The notes under the pieces: model-generated
Seen by the model: only the letters and a program-made list of their open reading frames with translations
Told to the model about the DNA's origin: nothing
Databases searched by the model: none
Shown: one piece after another, positions 34,290 through 43,607 of the stretch
How the letters are laid out: every line of letters starts with the position of its first letter
How positions within the stretch are numbered: position 1 is the stretch's first letter
Program-made: the position numbers and the translations under genes
Source: Streptomyces rugosispiralis
GTDB lineage: Bacteria > Actinomycetota > Actinomycetes > Streptomycetales > Streptomycetaceae
Assembly: GCF_024505145.1 (NCBI RefSeq)
Contig: NZ_JANIAA010000040.1
Coordinates: 26,850 to 90,849 of the forward strand
Reading direction: 5' to 3'
DNA: 64,000 nt

Positions 34290-35134
34290 CCCTGTGCCGC
34301 TCGAAAAGTCATCGCCGCAGGTGAGCTGGATGCGGTCAGCCCGCTGGGATCATGTCCTCCGTGATCGTGTCCTTGCCGCACAAGGTGACCCGGAAGCTGC
34401 TGACCGTTCCATCGGCGCTCCTCCGTCGCGGGACGGCGAAGGATGCGGAACTTCTGGTGCTGCGGCACGAGAACGCGGTCCTGCGCCGCCAGTTGGCCGG
34501 ACCGGTCCGTTATGAGCCCGCCGACCGGTTCTGGTTCGCCGCCCTGTCCGGGCTGATACCCCAGCGCCACTGGCTCAAGATCTTCCCTGTCACCCCCGGC
34601 ACCCTGTTTGCCTGGCACCGCAGATTCATCGCCGCAAAGTGGGACTACACCGCGCGCCGGGGCACCGGCCGCCCACCCACCCCGGCAGCGATCAAGAAAC
34701 TCGTCCTGCGGCCGGCGAGGGAGAATCCCACGTGGGGGCACCGGCGGAGCCAAGGGGAACTTGCCCAACTCGGGTATCGCATCGCCGCCTCGACGGTGTG
34801 GGAGATCCTCAACGCGGCCGGTATCGACCCCGCGCCACGTCGCTCAGGCCCCACCTGGCGCGAGTTCCTGACCGCGCAAGCCGCGGGCATCATCGCAGCG
34901 GACTTCTTTCACATCGACACCGCCCTCGGCAGGCGGTTGTACGCGCTGGTGTTCCTCGAGCACGGCACCCGGCGGCTGCACATCACCGGGGTCACCGCCC
35001 GCCCGACTACAACCCGCCGCGGCGCATGGCCTCAGCACCGGCGTAGTCCTACGCACCCGGATCCTCGGCGGCCTCATCAACGAGTACAGATACGCGGCAT
35101 GACATGCAGCGATGACTTTTCGAGCGGCACAGGG
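34290..35134 (+). mobile_element. Insertion sequence with internal deletion, 845 bp
   Basis: Both ends carry a perfect 26-bp inverted repeat (34290-34315 and 35109-35134, beginning CCCTGTGCCGCTCGAAAAGT). The transposase inside lacks its catalytic core, so the element can move only if a relative supplies the enzyme. The right end sits directly at the truncated MFS gene. Confidence 0.85.
34352..35102 (+). pseudogene. Transposase with core deletion
   Basis: It is closely related to the transposase at 22193-23281: LRHENAVLRRQL, ENPTWGHRRSQGELAQLG, ADFFHIDTALGRRLYAL and HITGVTARPT are kept. Then the second Asp and the Glu region are missing, and the sequence jumps to the common C-terminal end LGGLINEYRYAA in another frame. 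Confidence 0.8.
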
Positions 35135-35982
35135 TGGGCCGCTTCGCCTACACCCCGATCATGCCGCTGATGCATGCCCAGGCCGGGACGTCGGACAGTC
35201 TGGGGGCGTCGCCGGCCATCGCCAACTACATCGGCTACCTGGCCGGCGCCCTGATCGGCATCGCCGCCCCCGGGCTGCTGCGCTCGGCGGCCGCCCTGCG
35301 GACCGGACTGCTGGTGCCGGCCGCATCCCTGGCCCTGATGCCGCTGACTCACGAGGGCGGCGCCTGGTGGGTGCTGCGGATGGCGGCGGGCGCGGCCAGC
35401 GCCCTGGTCTTCATGATCGCGACGAGCGCCATGCTGGCGTCCCTCGCCGCGCATGCCGAGCACATGACCGGCTGGGTCTTCGGCGGCGTCGGCGCGGGCA
35501 TCGCCCTGTCCGGGCTGACCGTGGTGGCGGTGCAGCAGGCCGGCTCCTGGCAGCTGGCCTGGGCCGCGTGCGCCGCGCTCACCGTGCTGCTGAGTGCCGC
35601 CGCCTGGGGCCTTGCGCCATGCGCCGCGGCTGGCGCCGCCACGGGACCGGCCGAACGGCCGCGCACCCGGCGCTGGTTCACCGCCCTGCTGGCCAGCTAC
35701 CTCCTGGAAGGCATCGGCTACATCATCGCCGGCACCTTCCTCGTCGCCGCCCTGCAGCAAGGTGCGCCCGGCTGGATCGGCAGCGGCTCCTGGATCGTGG
35801 TCGGCCTGGCCGCGCTCCCCTCCTGCGCCCTGTGGATGCGCCTGGCCCGCCGCGCCTCCCGCCCGGCCCTGCTGACGATCTCCCTGTCACTGCAGGCCAT
35901 CGGCATCGCCCTGCCCGCCCTGTTTGCCGGCAGCGTCTCCGCCCTCGCCGCCGCCGTCCTGTTCGGCGCCACCTCTACCTGA
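35135..35982 (+). pseudogene. MFS transporter (YbfB/YjiJ-like), both ends lost
   Basis: It starts at GRFAYTPIMPLMHAQAG, normally about 20-25 residues into this family, directly after the insertion element. About nine membrane segments follow (for example IANYIGYLAGALIGIAA). The frame ends at VLFGATST, where transposase-like sequence (YLIFCR) begins. The normal length is about 390-400 residues; 282 remain. Confidence 0.75.
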
Positions 35983-36251
35983 TCTTCTGCCGGCGCTCGC
36001 CCGGCGCCCCGGACATTCCGGGGGGCCGCAGGAGCGCTCGTCACAGGGCTGATGCGGATCACTCGGCCGTTGGTGGCCACTCTCCAGCCCCGCCGAGCAG
36101 CCTGCTGGAGGTTTCCACGACGGCGCGCAGGGTCCGGCGGGATATCCCGACGCCCCTGCCGTCCGGTTCCCCGTTCCATGCATACTTTGCAGGCAGCTCA
36201 GTGGCGTCCGGTTGGTCATCGGGGGGAGACGCCTGGCGAAGGGAGAAGCCG

Positions 36252-37949
36252 ATGTCTGCGCCCCGCCCTACGGATGGATCCCGGCCGGTGGCCGAGGGAA
36301 CCTGGGAGCTTGCGGCCGGCCCGGTCGGCGAACCCACCGGTTCCGCCGTCCACGACCCTGAGCTGCTCCGCCGCATCGCGGCCTTCGAGCGGTCGGATCT
36401 GGAGTCGGTCTCCTTCCTGTGGCACGGCGCCGGGCGGTGGGCGCGCTGCCGGATCCGGCGCGGGCCGGGGGCCGCGGGGTCGCCGGCCGCCACGGTCACC
36501 CTCCTCGCGCTGGACGGTCCGCCGGCCGGGCTGACGGCCCGGGAGGTGGACGTGGTGTCGCTGATCGCGCTGGGGTTGTCCAACCGGGAGATTTCCAGTC
36601 GGCTCGGCACCAGCGTGCGGACGGTGACCACGCAGGTGGAGCGGCTGTTGAGGAAGACCGGGCAGGAGTCCCGGGCCGGGCTCGGCGCGATGGCCGTCGA
36701 CCGTGAGCTGGTGCGGTTGCCGCTGCCCGGCGGAGTGGACCGCGGGTCCGGCATCAGAGTGCTGGACCTGGAGAAGCTGGTCGCCGGCGAGCCGTCGTTC
36801 CCCTGGGGGCTGCGCCGGGTGAGCGGAGGCCGACGTCCGCTACGGGTGGGCACCATCGCGCTCGGCGGCCCGTTCGCAGCCGACGGTGAGGAGACCATCC
36901 GCGGCGCGTCGCTCGCGGTGCGGGACATCAATGCGCTGGCCTGCGAGCGGGGCCGGCCGGTGGAGCACGTGGTGGTGGCCGTCGACCCCCTGTCGCAGGA
37001 GTCCGTACGCGCGGGGCTTGCGGTGCTGGTCGAGCAGGACGTCGACGCGATCACCAGCAGCTACGCCAGCGCGTTCAACCCGGAAGTGTTCGACTTCGCG
37101 GCGGACTACGGGCGGATCTTCCTGCATACCAACTCCTGGACGCACAGTGTGGACATGGTCCGGTCGTCGCCGGCGCGCTACCGGAACGTCTTCCAGAGCT
37201 GCCCGTCGGAGAACGCCTACCAGGCTGCGCTGATCGCGTATCTGCGTGCGCACCCGGCGGGGCGCGGCGGGCGGGGGCGGCTGGCGGTGATCGAGCTGGA
37301 CGGTTACGGCTGCTCGATCACCGGCGCCGGCTTCACCGCGCAGGTGAGCGAGGTGGGCTGGGCGGTCACCGCGGTCGCTCGGGTCGGATTGTCGGTGCGG
37401 GACACCGACGCTGTGGCGGCGGAGGCGCTGGGGGACGGGGCGGACCTGGTGGTGGTGTCGCACGTGTCCCCGGAGGCCGCCGCCCGGCTGCAGAACGCCC
37501 TCACCAGGGCCCGTCCGGGGCAGGAGTCATACCACATCTACACCCCGTCGCTGGCCGGGTTCGCCCGGCATCTGGAGCCCGGCGGCGGCGGGCTGACCTG
37601 GTCCACGGTGACCGGACGATCCGACGACGCGCTCGGCCGGAGGTTCGCCGAGGCGTATACCCGTCAGTTCGGCGTTCCGCCGGGATGGACCCAGGCCAGC
37701 GCCGCCTACGACCAGGTACGGATGCTGCACACGGCGGTGTCCGTGACCGGGTCGCTGCGTCCTGCGGTGACCGGTGACTACCTGCGGTCGGAGGCGTACC
37801 GGGGCGTGAACGGGACGTACCTGTTCGCCTCTCCCGGGCAGTTCGCGGCCGGTTACCCCTACGACTCAACCCATCTCGGCCTGGCGCAGCCGACCCTCAC
37901 CTACCGGATGTCGGGCAGCCATCAGCATGTGGTTCCGATGTCTGCCTGA
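36252..37949 (+). CDS. LuxR-type HTH regulator fused to a type I periplasmic-binding-protein domain
   Basis: A 565-residue cytoplasmic one-component regulator. Residues 1-90 are not recognised. A LuxR/GerE HTH lies at about 94-150 (LTAREVDVVSLIALGLSNRE, then SVRTVTTQVERLLRK). From about 197 to 560 there is a branched-chain-amino-acid/urea-type binding fold (LRVGTIALGGPFAADGEETI, then VVAVDPLSQESVRAGLAVLV, later DYLRSEAYRGVNGTYLFAS). With no signal peptide, this domain should sense a small ligand inside the cell. ATG 36252 has GGGAGAAG upstream. Its 3' end overlaps the convergent C45 gene by 28 bp. Probable targets are that operon and the permease at 41782. Confidence 0.8.
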   Translation: MSAPRPTDGSRPVAEGTWELAAGPVGEPTGSAVHDPELLRRIAAFERSDLESVSFLWHGAGRWARCRIRRGPGAAGSPAATVTLLALDGPPAGLTAREVDVVSLIALGLSNREISSRLGTSVRTVTTQVERLLRKTGQESRAGLGAMAVDRELVRLPLPGGVDRGSGIRVLDLEKLVAGEPSFPWGLRRVSGGRRPLRVGTIALGGPFAADGEETIRGASLAVRDINALACERGRPVEHVVVAVDPLSQESVRAGLAVLVEQDVDAITSSYASAFNPEVFDFAADYGRIFLHTNSWTHSVDMVRSSPARYRNVFQSCPSENAYQAALIAYLRAHPAGRGGRGRLAVIELDGYGCSITGAGFTAQVSEVGWAVTAVARVGLSVRDTDAVAAEALGDGADLVVVSHVSPEAAARLQNALTRARPGQESYHIYTPSLAGFARHLEPGGGGLTWSTVTGRSDDALGRRFAEAYTRQFGVPPGWTQASAAYDQVRMLHTAVSVTGSLRPAVTGDYLRSEAYRGVNGTYLFASPGQFAAGYPYDSTHLGLAQPTLTYRMSGSHQHVVPMSA

Positions 37950-39157
37950 GCGGGCGTGGCCGCGGCCACGCCCGGGACGAGCACCCGGTCCGCTGCGCCG
38001 GCGAAGAAGTCACGGCAGTCCACGACCCGTCGGGGCGTGGAGCAGGGGCGACCGAGGGCGAGGTGCAGGACAGCGTCCTCGGGTTCCACGATCACGCTGG
38101 CCACCGTGGAGCCCCGGCCCAGTTCGGCGTCGCGCGGGTTCGGGTGGCAGCACAGGGAGTCCGGGTGTCCGGCGTGGTCGGCGAGGATCCGGTGCCAGCC
38201 GGCCACTGACGGCTCGGGGGTCGCGTCGGCCAGCGCCAGCGCCCGCTCCTGGCGGAACAGGGTGTCCGGCATCACCCGGGGGCCGTGGTCGCGGGCGCCG
38301 ACCGGGGGAAGATCGTCGAAGTGGTTGGCGTGGACGAGGAGCCCGCCCGGCCCCACGTGCCGTACGCCGATCGCTTCCGGTCCGCCCGGCCTGGCCTCGA
38401 CATCGGTGCCCTGACCCGCCTGGACCAGCAGGTAGTTGGCCGAGGAGGCCCGGGGGGCGGCGCGCAGCAGTTCCTCGCCCTCGGTGACGGATCCGGCGTC
38501 CAGCAGGGCGCGCAGCAGCAGGTGGTACGGCATGCCGGGCTCGCCCCGGTCGAGCGAGGTGACCAGCGCGTTGGTGAGGACGGTCAGGCCGGCCGCGTTA
38601 ACGCCGAACTTGGCCAGCAGGCCCGCCTCGACCACCGAAACCCAGCGCGGGCCGGTGCCGGGCGCCGCCTCCAGGACGATGACGGTGTCGTGGGCGAAGG
38701 GGATCCAGTCCCAGTTCTGGCCGGCCAGGGTGCGTGGACCGCGCAGGTCGCAGAACGAGGTGCACTCGCCGCGCCCCGGCAGACCAGGGCCGGGGCCAGT
38801 GGCGCCGGCCGCGAGGGCGCGGGCCTTGCCGGAGAAGAGGATCTCGGTGCGCAGGTTGAGCGCCAGGATGTCGGCGAACCCGGCGCCCGCGCCGTCGGCG
38901 ACGCCCTGGATCTCCTCCAGCAGCCGGGGGTCGAAGGCGTGGATCACGGGGACGAACCGTTCGGCGAGGTCGGCCGCTTCCTGCCAGGTGAGACCGGCGA
39001 AGGTGGCGTACACGCGTTCATATTGGGCGAGCGAGCGCTGCACCCGTCCGGTTGCCTGGCTCCCGTACTGCCGTCCTCGCTCGGCAGGGCCGCCGTGGAC
39101 GCGGACGGTCGGGGGGAGCGGGGACGCGGCCGGTGTGTCGGTCGGTGGCGTGTTCAT
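37922..39157 (-). CDS. C45-family acylase (acyl-CoA:6-APA acyltransferase-like)
   Basis: A 411-residue Ntn-fold hydrolase-like protein. GRGECTSFCDLRG puts the presumptive autoprocessing nucleophile Cys132 after a propeptide-like part (GRQYGSQATGRVQRSLAQYE, EEIQGVADGAGAGFADIL). LAGQNWDWIP is the following conserved strand. Members form or cleave amide bonds after self-cleavage. Last of four genes with 4-nt ATGA overlaps (41539 to 37922). By context it would hydrolyse an N-acylated compound that the neighbouring permease imports; this is inference. Confidence 0.8.
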   Translation of the reverse strand: MNTPPTDTPAASPLPPTVRVHGGPAERGRQYGSQATGRVQRSLAQYERVYATFAGLTWQEAADLAERFVPVIHAFDPRLLEEIQGVADGAGAGFADILALNLRTEILFSGKARALAAGATGPGPGLPGRGECTSFCDLRGPRTLAGQNWDWIPFAHDTVIVLEAAPGTGPRWVSVVEAGLLAKFGVNAAGLTVLTNALVTSLDRGEPGMPYHLLLRALLDAGSVTEGEELLRAAPRASSANYLLVQAGQGTDVEARPGGPEAIGVRHVGPGGLLVHANHFDDLPPVGARDHGPRVMPDTLFRQERALALADATPEPSVAGWHRILADHAGHPDSLCCHPNPRDAELGRGSTVASVIVEPEDAVLHLALGRPCSTPRRVVDCRDFFAGAADRVLVPGVAAATPAQADIGTTC

Positions 39158-39915
39158 GCGGCGCTCTGGCCCCCGTCCACAGGGATGGCTGCTCCGTTGA
39201 CGAAGGAGGCAGCGTCCGAGGCCAGGAAGAGGCACAGGCGCGCCACCTCCTCGGCGGTCCCGGTGCGTCCGGCGGGGATGCGGCGCACGACCTCACGGAA
39301 GGCGTCCGGGTCCTGGGTGACGGTCGTCATGGGGGTGTCGATGACTCCGGGCAGAACAGCGTTGCAGCGGACCTCGTCGGGGCCCCATTCGACCGCGAGC
39401 TGCCGGGCGAGGGAGACGACGGCTCCCTTGCTGGCGCTGTAGGCGGCGCTCGGCTCGCCCACCTCGCCGCGCACCGCGCCGATGCTCGACAGCAGCACCA
39501 CGCTGCCCGGTCCGGGGGCGGCGGTCATTCGGCGGCCGCCGGCGGCGGCGACGAGCAGGGAGCCTCGCGCGTTGAGGGCGAGCACGGCGTCCCAGTCGGC
39601 GGCGGTGGTGTACACAGCGGGCTTGACGCGGTAGACGCCCGCGCAGTGCACGACGGCAGTGGGCGCCGCGCCCTCCCACAGCTCGTCGGCGGTGGCGAAC
39701 GCGGCCGCGACCGACGTCTCGTCGCCGACGTCGCAGCGGATGCTGCGCACGCCGTTCCGGGTGGCGGGCTGTTCGGGTCCGGTCACGTCGAGGCCGACGA
39801 CGGACCAGCCGGTGCGGGCGGCGAGCAGCGCGGTGGCCCGGCCGATCCCCGATCCGCAGCCGGTGACCACCAGCCGCCGGGGAGGCGGCGGAGCGGCGGC
39901 GTGGGTGTCGGTCAT
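39154..39915 (-). CDS. Short-chain dehydrogenase/reductase
   Basis: A 253-residue classical SDR. VVTGCGSGIGRATALLA is the cofactor loop, GLDVTG marks strand 2 with Asp (NAD preference likely), VVHCAGVY replaces the usual NNAG, VLLSSIGAVRG holds the Ser, and YSASKGAVVSLA the Tyr/Lys. It is coupled to both neighbours by ATGA overlaps, so it is made at matched level with them. The substrate is probably an alcohol or carbonyl intermediate of the same pathway. Confidence 0.88.
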   Translation of the reverse strand: MTDTHAAAPPPPRRLVVTGCGSGIGRATALLAARTGWSVVGLDVTGPEQPATRNGVRSIRCDVGDETSVAAAFATADELWEGAAPTAVVHCAGVYRVKPAVYTTAADWDAVLALNARGSLLVAAAGGRRMTAAPGPGSVVLLSSIGAVRGEVGEPSAAYSASKGAVVSLARQLAVEWGPDEVRCNAVLPGVIDTPMTTVTQDPDAFREVVRRIPAGRTGTAEEVARLCLFLASDAASFVNGAAIPVDGGQSAA

Positions 39916-40724
39916 GAGGTGTACACGCCTCCGTTGACGTTGACGGTATGGCCGGTGATGTAGTCGGCCCGGTCGAGCAGGTAGTGGATCGCGTCGGCGA
40001 CGTCCTCACCGGTGCCGTGCCGGCCGAGGGGGACGGTGGCCGCCAGGGCGGCGCGTTCCTCGTCGAAGGTGCGTCCATTGCGGCGGGCCCGGTTGTCGAT
40101 CTCCTCGCGGTGCATCGCGGTCATGATGTAGCCGGGAGCGACGGCGTTGACCGTGCAGCGCGGGGCCATCTCGACGGAGAGAGTGCGCATCAGGGAGTGC
40201 GAGGCGGCCTTGGAGGCGCTGTAGGCGCCGGCGCCCGGGGTGGCGACCTGGGCGAACAGCGAAGCCAGGACGACGATCCGGCCGGGACGCGGTCCACGTT
40301 CCAGCTGAGCCCGAAGAGCGCGGACGCAGTTCAGGACGCCGAAGAAGTTGATGTCGAGGACCCGCCTGATCTCGGCGTCGGTGATGTCGAGCAGAGCGGT
40401 CTCGGGTCCGCCGACGGCCGCATTGGCAACCAGGGCGCCGGCGCCGTCGTAGGCCGAGGCGGCGACGGCGGCCAGCCGCTGGGCGTCCTGAGTGCGGGAG
40501 ACGTCGGCGACGACCCCGGTGGCGTACTGACCGGAGGGGTCGAGGGCATGGGCCGCGTCCAGCACGTCGGGGCCGAGGTCGGCGAGGACGACCCGCCACC
40601 CCTCGGCGACCAGCCGGCAGGCGGTGGCGTGGCCGATACCGCGCGCGGCGCCGGTGACCACGACGGTCCGGCCGCGCGGGTGCCCCGGGGCTGCCCCGGC
40701 GATCGTGACGTCGTCATCGGTCAT
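39912..40724 (-). CDS. Short-chain dehydrogenase/reductase
   Basis: A 270-residue SDR: VVVTGAARGIGHATACRL, VLADLGPD (Asp after strand 2), VANAAVGGPE, VLASLFAQVATPG and YSASKAASHSLMRTLS with the catalytic pair. An N-terminal extension of about 18 residues precedes the fold. Start and stop overlap the neighbours by 4 nt. Two non-identical SDRs in one operon point to consecutive oxidation or reduction steps. Confidence 0.88.
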   Translation of the reverse strand: MTDDDVTIAGAAPGHPRGRTVVVTGAARGIGHATACRLVAEGWRVVLADLGPDVLDAAHALDPSGQYATGVVADVSRTQDAQRLAAVAASAYDGAGALVANAAVGGPETALLDITDAEIRRVLDINFFGVLNCVRALRAQLERGPRPGRIVVLASLFAQVATPGAGAYSASKAASHSLMRTLSVEMAPRCTVNAVAPGYIMTAMHREEIDNRARRNGRTFDEERAALAATVPLGRHGTGEDVADAIHYLLDRADYITGHTVNVNGGVYTS

Positions 40725-41539
40725 GAGGTCGCCGCCGGGGGCCGGGCCGGGGCTGCGGCGCGCACGCGGTCGGCGATCTCGGCGCCGCGCGCGAACCAGA
40801 TCCCGCCGTCGGCGCGCCGCGCCGCCAGGAAGCGTTCCAGCATGCGCAGCCTTCCGGGCCGGCCGATGATCTGCGGGTGGACGGTCAGAACGGCGAGTCC
40901 GCCCTCGTCGTGGACGGCGTCGCACTCCTCCTGCCACAGCTCGGCGACCTCCCGGGCGGAGCGGATCGTCCGGTCCCAGCCGGAGGTGTCGAACCAGAAG
41001 TGAGGGGCGTCGTCGAGGATCCAGTGCACCGGCAGTTCGACAATGTCATGCGCCGGGTGCCGGTAGGGCACGGTCGCATCCATCAGCTGGGAGGTGAAGT
41101 CCATACCCTGTTCGACCAGCAGGTCCAGGGTGTTCGGGCTGGTTTCCCAGGAAGGGGACCGGTAGCCGCGGACCCGGGGAACGAAGCGGCGCAGCACGTC
41201 CAGGCCTCGGCCCAGTTCGTCGGCCTCCTCGTCGCGGCTCATCAGGTGCGGGGAGCGGTGCGTGAACCCGTGGTGTCCCAGTTCGTGGCCCCGTGCGACG
41301 ATGGTCTCCACGGTGTGCGGGTGACGTTCCGCGTCACCTCCGCAGACGAAGAAGGTCGCCGGCACGTCCAGGCGGGACAGCATGTCGAGAATATCCGGGA
41401 TCGCGCGTTCCACGCCGTAGCGCGCCTGGGACAGCACTCCGGGCCGGGCCGCGTTGGCCGGGTCCTCGGCGAGCCAGAGTTCCTCTGCATCGAAATCGAC
41501 GGTCAGTGCCATCGCGGCGCTGCTGCCAGACGGCCACAT
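40721..41539 (-). CDS. Polysaccharide-deacetylase/PuuE-like amidohydrolase
   Basis: A 272-residue NodB-fold protein. LTVDFDAEELW gives the Asp motif, HELGHHGFTHRSPH the HxxxH metal motif, and RGYRSPSWETSPNTLDLL the third motif. YRSPSW and the C-terminal VLTVHPQIIGRPGRLRMLER are like PuuE/cyclic-amide hydrolases rather than chitin deacetylases. It is cytoplasmic, with no signal. ATG 41539 has GAGAGGA 8 nt upstream. First gene of the four-gene operon; it may open or deacylate an amide in a ring or conjugate. Confidence 0.82.
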   Translation of the reverse strand: MWPSGSSAAMALTVDFDAEELWLAEDPANAARPGVLSQARYGVERAIPDILDMLSRLDVPATFFVCGGDAERHPHTVETIVARGHELGHHGFTHRSPHLMSRDEEADELGRGLDVLRRFVPRVRGYRSPSWETSPNTLDLLVEQGMDFTSQLMDATVPYRHPAHDIVELPVHWILDDAPHFWFDTSGWDRTIRSAREVAELWQEECDAVHDEGGLAVLTVHPQIIGRPGRLRMLERFLAARRADGGIWFARGAEIADRVRAAAPARPPAATS

Positions 41540-41621
41540 AAGAAATCCTCTCGCTCTGCATGAACCATGTGCAGATTCGAGGAGGACACTAGTGCCCGGA
41601 CCGGTTGCGGGAACTCCGTAA

Positions 41622-41695
41622 TTTTACGTACCGGTGGCCGCGGGCCATCCGGTGCACGGCCCGGAGGGAAACTCCGGAAGGAGGCGTACGTAAAG
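41622..41695. promoter_or_regulatory. Inverted repeat in divergent promoter region
   Basis: TTTTACGTAC (41622-41631) and GTACGTAAAG (41686-41695) pair at 9 of 10 positions across 54 bp, in an AT-rich block between the operon and the permease. A further ACGTAT follows at 41698. Candidate operator for the LuxR/binding-protein regulator at 36252. Confidence 0.45.
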
Positions 41696-41781
41696 ATACG
41701 TATATGGCCCCGGCACGGGATTTGCCACCCTACGGGCATCCCCATGAACCCCCGCTGAAGCAACGGCGACGGAGAGCGACC

Positions 41782-43239
41782 ATGCCGGTGTCCCCACCCA
41801 CGAATCAGCAGCCTCATCAGGCACAGCTCACAAGAGTTCTGAGGCTTCCCGCGATCGTCCTGTTCGGCCTGACCTACATGTCCCCGGTTGCGGTCTTCAC
41901 CACCTACGGGATCGTCGACGAGCAGACCCGCGGCCACCTTCCGGCAGCCTATGTGCTGGCCCTGGCGGTCATGATGCTGACCGCACACAGCTACGGCCGT
42001 ATGGTGCGTGCCTTCCCCGAGGCGGGATCGGCCTACAAATACGCGCAACGGGCCTTCGGCGGGCACGTCGGATTCCTCACCGGCTGGGCCCTGATGCTGG
42101 ACTACCTTTTCCTGCCGATGATTTCCTTCCTGCTCGCCGGGATCTATCTGCACGCGCAGTTCCCGGCGATTCCCCAGCAGGTGTGGAGTATCGGACTTCT
42201 CCTCGTTGTCCTGGTCTTCAACATCCTCGGCGTGAAATTCCTGAGCCGGGTCACCGCGGTCATCATGGGAGCCACAGCCGTCCTGCTGTTCCTCTTCATC
42301 CTCCTGGCCGGCACGAAGACGCACGCCTCTCCCGGCCAGATGTTTGACTCCTTTGTGCCGGGAGCGGGCCAGTGGACGCTGCTCACCGGAGGCGCCGCGA
42401 TCCTCGCGCTCGGCTTCCTGGGCTTCGACGCCGTGTCAACGCTCGCCGAAGAGGCCCACAATCCCCGGCGGACCGTGCCCTTGGGAATCCTGCTGACCAC
42501 GGTGATCGGCGGTCTGCTGTTCGTGCTGGTGGCCTGGCTCGGCGAGCTGGTGCGGCCGGGCGGCGGCGCCGATCCCGACGCCGCGGGTACCGAGTTGATG
42601 AGGTCGGTCGGCGGCGCTGCCCTGGGCACCGCGTTCACCTTCATCTACGTGCTGAACTGCTTCGGGTCGGCGATGGTCTCGCAGGCCAGCGTCGCCCGGA
42701 TCATCTTCTCCATGGGACGTGACGGTGTGCTGCCGCGCCGCCCGTTCGGCAAGCTGCACCGGCGTTTCCGCACCCCCGTCGGGCCGCTGGTCGTGGTGTC
42801 GACGGTGGCCGTGCTGTCGGCGGTGCTGAGCCTGGACAACGCGGTGGTCATGGTCAACTTCGGCGCCCTGGCCGCGTTCTCCATGGTCAACCTCAGCGTG
42901 ATCAAGCACTACCTGTACCGTCGCGGCCGCATCACGCTGCTGTCCTGGCTCCTGGACGGACTGCTGCCGGCACTCGGCTTCCTCACCACGGTCTGGCTGT
43001 GGACCAGCCTGACAGGTGTGACGTTCAAGGTGGGCCTGATCTGGATGGCGGCGGGTCTCGTCCTGTTGACCGTGATCACCCGGTGCTTCACCCGCAAGCC
43101 GCCGGAACTGCGCATGGACGAGAGCGAAACCGACCGAAAGCCGGACGCGGAGGCCGGCGCCCGCACTCTCGGCAGCACGGGCGCCGGCCTTCCCGCCGAG
43201 GACGCCCCGCGCGTGGACCGCACGGGCCCACTCGCCTGA
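41782..43239 (+). CDS. APC-superfamily amino acid/amine permease
   Basis: A 485-residue transporter with about 12 membrane helices. FGLTYMSPVAVFTTYGIV is the first-helix substrate motif of this superfamily, and GSAYKYAQRAFGGHVGFLTG with GFLGFDAVSTLAEEAHNPRR are the other signatures. A hydrophilic tail of about 45 residues follows (ESETDRKPDAEAGAR). The start at 41782 has ACGGAGAG upstream. It is divergent from the deacetylase/SDR/acylase operon with a shared control region, so it likely imports the substrate. Confidence 0.88.
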   Translation: MPVSPPTNQQPHQAQLTRVLRLPAIVLFGLTYMSPVAVFTTYGIVDEQTRGHLPAAYVLALAVMMLTAHSYGRMVRAFPEAGSAYKYAQRAFGGHVGFLTGWALMLDYLFLPMISFLLAGIYLHAQFPAIPQQVWSIGLLLVVLVFNILGVKFLSRVTAVIMGATAVLLFLFILLAGTKTHASPGQMFDSFVPGAGQWTLLTGGAAILALGFLGFDAVSTLAEEAHNPRRTVPLGILLTTVIGGLLFVLVAWLGELVRPGGGADPDAAGTELMRSVGGAALGTAFTFIYVLNCFGSAMVSQASVARIIFSMGRDGVLPRRPFGKLHRRFRTPVGPLVVVSTVAVLSAVLSLDNAVVMVNFGALAAFSMVNLSVIKHYLYRRGRITLLSWLLDGLLPALGFLTTVWLWTSLTGVTFKVGLIWMAAGLVLLTVITRCFTRKPPELRMDESETDRKPDAEAGARTLGSTGAGLPAEDAPRVDRTGPLA

Positions 43240-43296
43240 TCCCGTACGTCACGTGACCCGGTAGGTCCCCTTCCTGGAACGGAAAGCCGCACGCAC

Positions 43297-43547
43297 ATGA
43301 GCAACAGCCTGTTCCACTCCCTCATGCTGCGTTCCCTCACCGTCCCCAACCGGATCTGGATGGCGGCGATGTGCCAGTACAGCGCGGCACCCGAGGGTCC
43401 CGGGACCGGCGCACCGGACGACTGGCACTTTGCGCACCTCGCATCCCGCGCCGCCGGCGGGGCCGGGCTGATCCTCACCGAGGCCACAGCGGTGATGCCC
43501 GAGGGCCGTATCACCCCCTACGACCTACCGCCACCGACCACACTCGC
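43297..43547 (+). pseudogene. NADH:flavin oxidoreductase N-terminal fragment
   Basis: LRSLTVPNRIWMAAMCQYSA, then DDWHFAHLASRAAGGAGLIL and TEATAVMPEGRITPYD, is the N-terminal 80 residues of a YqjM/XenA-like Old Yellow Enzyme. The remainder is replaced by the 3' end of an insertion sequence. It starts 57 nt after the permease stop, so it was probably part of that transcription unit. Confidence 0.8.
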
Positions 43548-43607
43548 GTCCTTCGACGCGATCGACTCGGCGGCCTCATCCACGAATACACGCAGGTCGC
43601 ATAGGGT
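43548..43607 (+). mobile_element. 3' end of an IS481/IS3-like element
   Basis: The frame RRDRLGGLIHEYTQVA and stop is the conserved C-terminal end of the transposase family seen in full at 22193 and 56638. Only this end remains, fused to the oxidoreductase fragment. Confidence 0.65.

Noticed and set aside
35112..36251. Long plus-strand frame in front of the LuxR/binding-protein gene
   Set aside because: It runs across the MFS remnant in another frame, giving low-complexity Arg/Pro/Ala sequence. A good ribosome site marks the start at 36252.
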